Part shown: piece by piece, positions 6,598 through 8,016 of the stretch
Numbering within the stretch: the first letter of the stretch is position 1
Layout: every line of letters starts with the position of its first letter
From: Thermomicrobiaceae bacterium
Lineage (GTDB): Bacteria > Chloroflexota > Chloroflexia > Thermomicrobiales > Thermomicrobiaceae
Reading direction: 5' to 3'
NCBI GenBank assembly: GCA_007124395.1
Contig: SLFF01000394.1
Span: forward strand, 1 to 8,016
DNA: 8,016 nucleotides
The notes under the pieces: model-generated
Seen by the model: the letters and a program-made list of their open reading frames with translations, nothing else
Database searches by the model: none
What the model was told of the DNA's origin: nothing
Position numbers and translations under genes: made by a program

Positions 6598-6625
6598 CCG
6601 GTTCCGGACAGCAGTTTCGGACCGG
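6598..6625 (+). terminator. Possible hairpin terminator of radC
   Basis: Directly after the radC stop, CCGGTTCCG (6598-6606) can pair with CGGACCGG (6618-6625): eight base pairs with one bulged T, loop of 11 bases. There is no T run after it, so intrinsic termination would be inefficient. The call rests on position and pairing only. Confidence 0.35.
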
Positions 6626-6647
6626 GGGAGCCATTACGTTCCTGCTA

Positions 6648-6676
6648 TTGACGGGAACGGGTCACAACGTCATACT
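6648..6676 (+). promoter_or_regulatory. Probable promoter of the DUF4870-like gene
   Basis: TTGACG (6648-6653, five of six) is followed by a 17-base spacer and CATACT (6671-6676, four of six). Transcription would begin near 6683, leaving a leader of about 129 bases that contains the large hairpin at 6706-6754. The -35 lies in the loop of a small inverted repeat (CGTTCC 6637-6642 with GGAACG 6654-6659). Confidence 0.5.
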
Positions 6677-6705
6677 CGCCCGACACGTTATCGACGCGGT
6701 TCATG

Positions 6706-6754
6706 TTCCGCTATCCTGCGAAAACCTGTGCGCGATGTTTCGCGGATAGCGGAA
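6706..6754. repeat. Long imperfect inverted repeat in the radC/DUF4870 gap
   Basis: TTCCGCTATCC (6706-6716) is the exact reverse complement of GGATAGCGGAA (6744-6754); after one unpaired T (6717), GCGAAA (6718-6723) pairs with TTTCGC (6738-6743). The result is a 17-bp stem with a single bulge and a 14-base loop. No T run follows on either strand. It lies in the leader of the DUF4870-like gene and 108 bases after radC, so it could be a regulatory leader structure, a late terminator for radC, or a remnant of a small mobile repeat; the sequence does not decide. Confidence 0.7.
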
Positions 6755-6811
6755 TCGGCGTTTGATGATGAAGTTCGTTTCTCGCATTCTGTGAAGAGGG
6801 AAGGGGTCGTG

Positions 6812-7366
6812 ATGAGTGGTGGGCAAGGACCGGGCGGACCGCCGCCGGGATACGGGGCACCGCCCCCGGGTCAAGGACCAGGTCAAGGGCCGGGACCAGG
6901 CCCAGAGCAAGGACCGGGACCAGGCCAGCGGCCGGGACCGGGTCAGGGACAGGGACCAGGTCGGGGGCCAGGGCCGGGCGGTGGAGGATTCGACGGGGTA
7001 CGACCTCAGGCTGACAACGACAAGTTGATCAGCGCACTCTGCTATATCTTCGTCTTTCTGGTGCCGATAATCGTTCTGGTGACTGACATGAAGAACAGTC
7101 GGTTTACCAAGATCCACGCTTATCAAGGACTGGTGTTCGGTGGTATGGCGGTCGGGTACTGGATACTGTTCTGTGTTTGTACGTTTATCGTCGGGGCCGC
7201 GCTCGGTGGTGGGTTTATCGCTGCTGCTGTGCAGTGCGTCCTCTGGGTGTTTGCCTTCGTTCCGACAGCACTTGGGCTGTACTTCGCATACCTGGTGTAC
7301 ACGAAGGAACAGGTTGTTCTGCCGTTCGTGACCGATGCGACGCGAGGTGTCTTCAAGGACCTCTAA
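6812..7366 (+). CDS. DUF4870-like small membrane protein with Gly/Pro/Gln-rich N-terminus
   Basis: A 184-residue protein with two parts. Residues 1-60 are low complexity, rich in GPGQ and PPPGYG units, and would be disordered. Residues 70-184 hold three membrane helices (about 72-91, 104-129 and 134-162) and the pattern of the DUF4870/Tic20-like family: 'DNDKLISALCYIFVFLVPIIVL', then 'SRFTKIHAYQGL' (96-107) at the start of the second helix. The family is common next to many unrelated genes and has no settled function. The proline-glycine tail before the first helix is a frequent addition in this family and should face the cytoplasm. The ATG at 6812 has GAGGGAAGGGG (6796-6806) five bases upstream; an adjoining in-frame GTG at 6809 is possible. 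The frame is open back to 6551, but that overlaps radC and lacks membrane-protein character, so I do not extend it. Confidence 0.85.
   Translation: MSGGQGPGGPPPGYGAPPPGQGPGQGPGPGPEQGPGPGQRPGPGQGQGPGRGPGPGGGGFDGVRPQADNDKLISALCYIFVFLVPIIVLVTDMKNSRFTKIHAYQGLVFGGMAVGYWILFCVCTFIVGAALGGGFIAAAVQCVLWVFAFVPTALGLYFAYLVYTKEQVVLPFVTDATRGVFKDL
6869..6982 (+). repeat. Degenerate GGACCAGG-type tandem repeat encoding GPGQ units
   Basis: This stretch is built from irregular repeats of GGACCAGG, GGTCAAGG and GGGCCGGG, encoding Gly-Pro-Gly/Gln units in residues 20-57 of the DUF4870-like protein. The copies are 6-12 bases long and imperfect. Such arrays expand and contract by slippage, so the length may differ between strains. 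Confidence 0.75.
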
Positions 7367-7367
7367 A

Positions 7368-7387
7368 TCAGGATACGCAAATCCTGA
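7368..7387 (+). other. Short hairpin after the DUF4870-like gene
   Basis: TCAGGAT (7368-7374) and ATCCTGA (7381-7387) form a 7-bp stem with a 6-base loop, one base after the stop codon and just before the stronger terminator hairpin. Confidence 0.4.
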
Positions 7388-7392
7388 GTGGT

Positions 7393-7431
7393 AAGAAGCG
7401 GTTGGCATTGGCCAGCCGCTTCTTCTTGTCT
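7393..7431 (+). terminator. Intrinsic terminator of the DUF4870-like gene
   Basis: AAGAAGCGGTTGGC (7393-7406) pairs with GCCAGCCGCTTCTT (7411-7424): 14 pairs including one G-U, with a 4-base loop (ATTG), followed by the T-rich CTTGTCT. The left arm begins 27 bases after the stop. This is the most terminator-like structure of the window. Confidence 0.85.
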
Positions 7432-7456
7432 AAATCGACTGATCCGCGGATGAAGA

Positions 7457-7481
7457 CGGCCCCATCACGCTGATGGGGCCG
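7457..7481 (-). terminator. Hairpin terminator of the repeat-protein gene
   Basis: CGGCCCCATCA (7457-7467) is the exact reverse complement of TGATGGGGCCG (7471-7481): an 11-bp perfect stem with a 3-base loop. It lies 31 bases beyond the stop of the minus-strand gene, and on that strand is followed by TCTTCATCC, a modest T-rich tail. It may also work as a back-up for the plus-strand gene. Confidence 0.75.
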
Positions 7482-7512
7482 CAGTCGTTGACAGGAATCC
7501 GGACTGGTGAAA

Positions 7513-8016
7513 CTAGTACTCCGGCGTTAGCCAGCCTCGATCGATGAGGATCTCTCGGGCCAGGTGGCCCAGCAGCACCTCGTACTCGGTGCCAGCGTGC
7601 TTCGGATGCCACTCGAACCGGTTTCGTTCGAAGTACTGGACGATGTAGGTATGGCCGTCAGTCTTGCTGACCTCTTCGAACTCTTCCGAGATCGGGAAGC
7701 CGTAGATCGGCAATCCGCCGTTGTCCCACCAGTAGTCGCGGAAGACGCCACGCAGTGTGTGGCCGGTCTCCATATACCAGTCGACGGCGTCGGTATCCGG
7801 TGGCTCGGCCACCCGGTCGAACGCGGTCTCCCGCATTCTGTCCCGGGTTCGCTCGGTACCGAGAAGCCCAAGGAGCACTTCATACTCGGTGCCTTCGAAC
7901 TCCGGATGATGCTCGAACCGGGCACGCTCGAAATACTGAGTGAGGTACGTATCGCCGTCAGTTTCGGACAGCTCCATGATCGCTTCTGTCAGGGGATAGC
8001 CGAATCGCCGGAGACC
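7513..8016 (-). CDS. C-terminal part of a protein with Chloroflexota-type 'YFER.RFE' repeats
   Basis: The gene runs off the right edge; 167 residues and a TAG stop at 7513-7515 are visible. An internal ATG at 7975-7977 is not the start, because the repeat continues upstream of it in frame. The fragment holds two repeats with an exact 100-residue period. Residues 1-52 and 101-152 align without gaps, sharing 'G(F/Y)P.(T/S)E', 'TDG.TY..QYFER.RFE.HP' and 'GTEYEVLLG'. Between them is 'TGHTLRGVFRDYWWDNGGLPIYGFPISEEF', the linker that I know from many secreted Chloroflexota proteins, where such modules follow peptidase, hydrolase or other exported domains. The repeat probably binds a surface ligand or polymer, but that is inference. 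The N-terminal domain and any signal peptide lie outside the window, so the overall function cannot be named. Confidence 0.8.
   Translation of the reverse strand, partial: GLRRFGYPLTEAIMELSETDGDTYLTQYFERARFEHHPEFEGTEYEVLLGLLGTERTRDRMRETAFDRVAEPPDTDAVDWYMETGHTLRGVFRDYWWDNGGLPIYGFPISEEFEEVSKTDGHTYIVQYFERNRFEWHPKHAGTEYEVLLGHLAREILIDRGWLTPEY
7561..7716 (-). repeat. Second copy of the 100-residue repeat core
   Basis: This 156-base core aligns without gaps to 7861-8016, exactly 300 bases away. Both encode the 'TDG.TY..QYFER.RFE.HP...GTEYEVLLG' block. The DNA has drifted at many third positions, so this is an old internal duplication inside the gene rather than a fresh one. Confidence 0.75.
7861..8016 (-). 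repeat. First visible copy of the 100-residue repeat core
   Basis: The partner of 7561-7716, cut by the window edge at its upstream end. More copies may lie beyond base 8016, since proteins with this module often have three or more. Confidence 0.7.

Noticed and set aside
6762..6790. TTGATG-17-CATTCT as a promoter for the DUF4870-like gene
   Set aside because: The -10 match is poor (three of six) and transcription would start inside the ribosome binding site; the pair at 6648-6676 is better.
6551..6811. Upstream extension of the DUF4870-like gene to an ATG inside radC
   Set aside because: It would overlap the conserved end of radC, crosses the hairpins and predicted promoter, and the strong ribosome binding site sits just before 6812.
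6820..6990. Repeat array as a possible CRISPR
   Set aside because: The units are short, degenerate, in frame and code for GPGQ; there are no uniform repeats with unique spacers.

Overview
The window carries GC-rich, tightly packed bacterial chromosome that looks like Chloroflexota, probably Thermomicrobia or a relative. Three things point there: the partial protein at the right edge has 100-residue repeats with the 'YFER.RFE.HP...GTEYEVLLG' signature that I associate with secreted Chloroflexota proteins; the histidine kinase starts its first membrane helix with 'FYKILIANSSIVVVGA', typical of kinases in that phylum; and the SRP genes are adjacent. The phylum assignment is an inference from recalled family patterns, not from a search.

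Layout, left to right. (1) 1-222 (+): the end of a probable class I SAM-dependent methyltransferase. (2) 308-1297 (+): a metal-dependent amidohydrolase-2 (ACMSD-like) protein with all metal ligands present. A perfect GC-rich hairpin follows and separates it from the converging operon. (3) 5710-1347 (-): a four-gene operon in the order ftsY, ffh, sensor histidine kinase, LuxR-type response regulator. Gaps are 12 nt between ftsY and ffh, none between ffh and the kinase frame, and a 4-nt overlap between kinase and regulator. It is read from a promoter near 5771 whose predicted transcript begins with a strong stem-loop. (4) 5887-6597 (+): radC, divergent from ftsY, with a near-consensus promoter. 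(5) 6812-7366 (+): a DUF4870-like three-helix membrane protein with a Gly/Pro/Gln-rich N-terminus, behind its own promoter and a long imperfect hairpin. (6) 8016-7513 (-): the C-terminal end of a repeat protein, converging on the DUF4870 gene, with one terminator hairpin for each gene between them.

Functionally, ftsY and ffh encode the SRP receptor and the SRP GTPase, which deliver nascent membrane proteins to the translocon. The downstream kinase has almost no extracytoplasmic loop, so it probably senses the membrane itself; its placement in the SRP operon suggests, but does not prove, a link between membrane-protein targeting and envelope signalling. The remaining genes look like ordinary, unrelated housekeeping or accessory genes. 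I found no rRNA, tRNA, SRP RNA, CRISPR array, insertion sequence or phage gene, and no intergenic stretch longer than 300 bases. The items most worth a second look are the in-frame ffh/kinase junction, the two strong leader hairpins, and the long Ffh tail. I do not see a clearly new multi-gene system.
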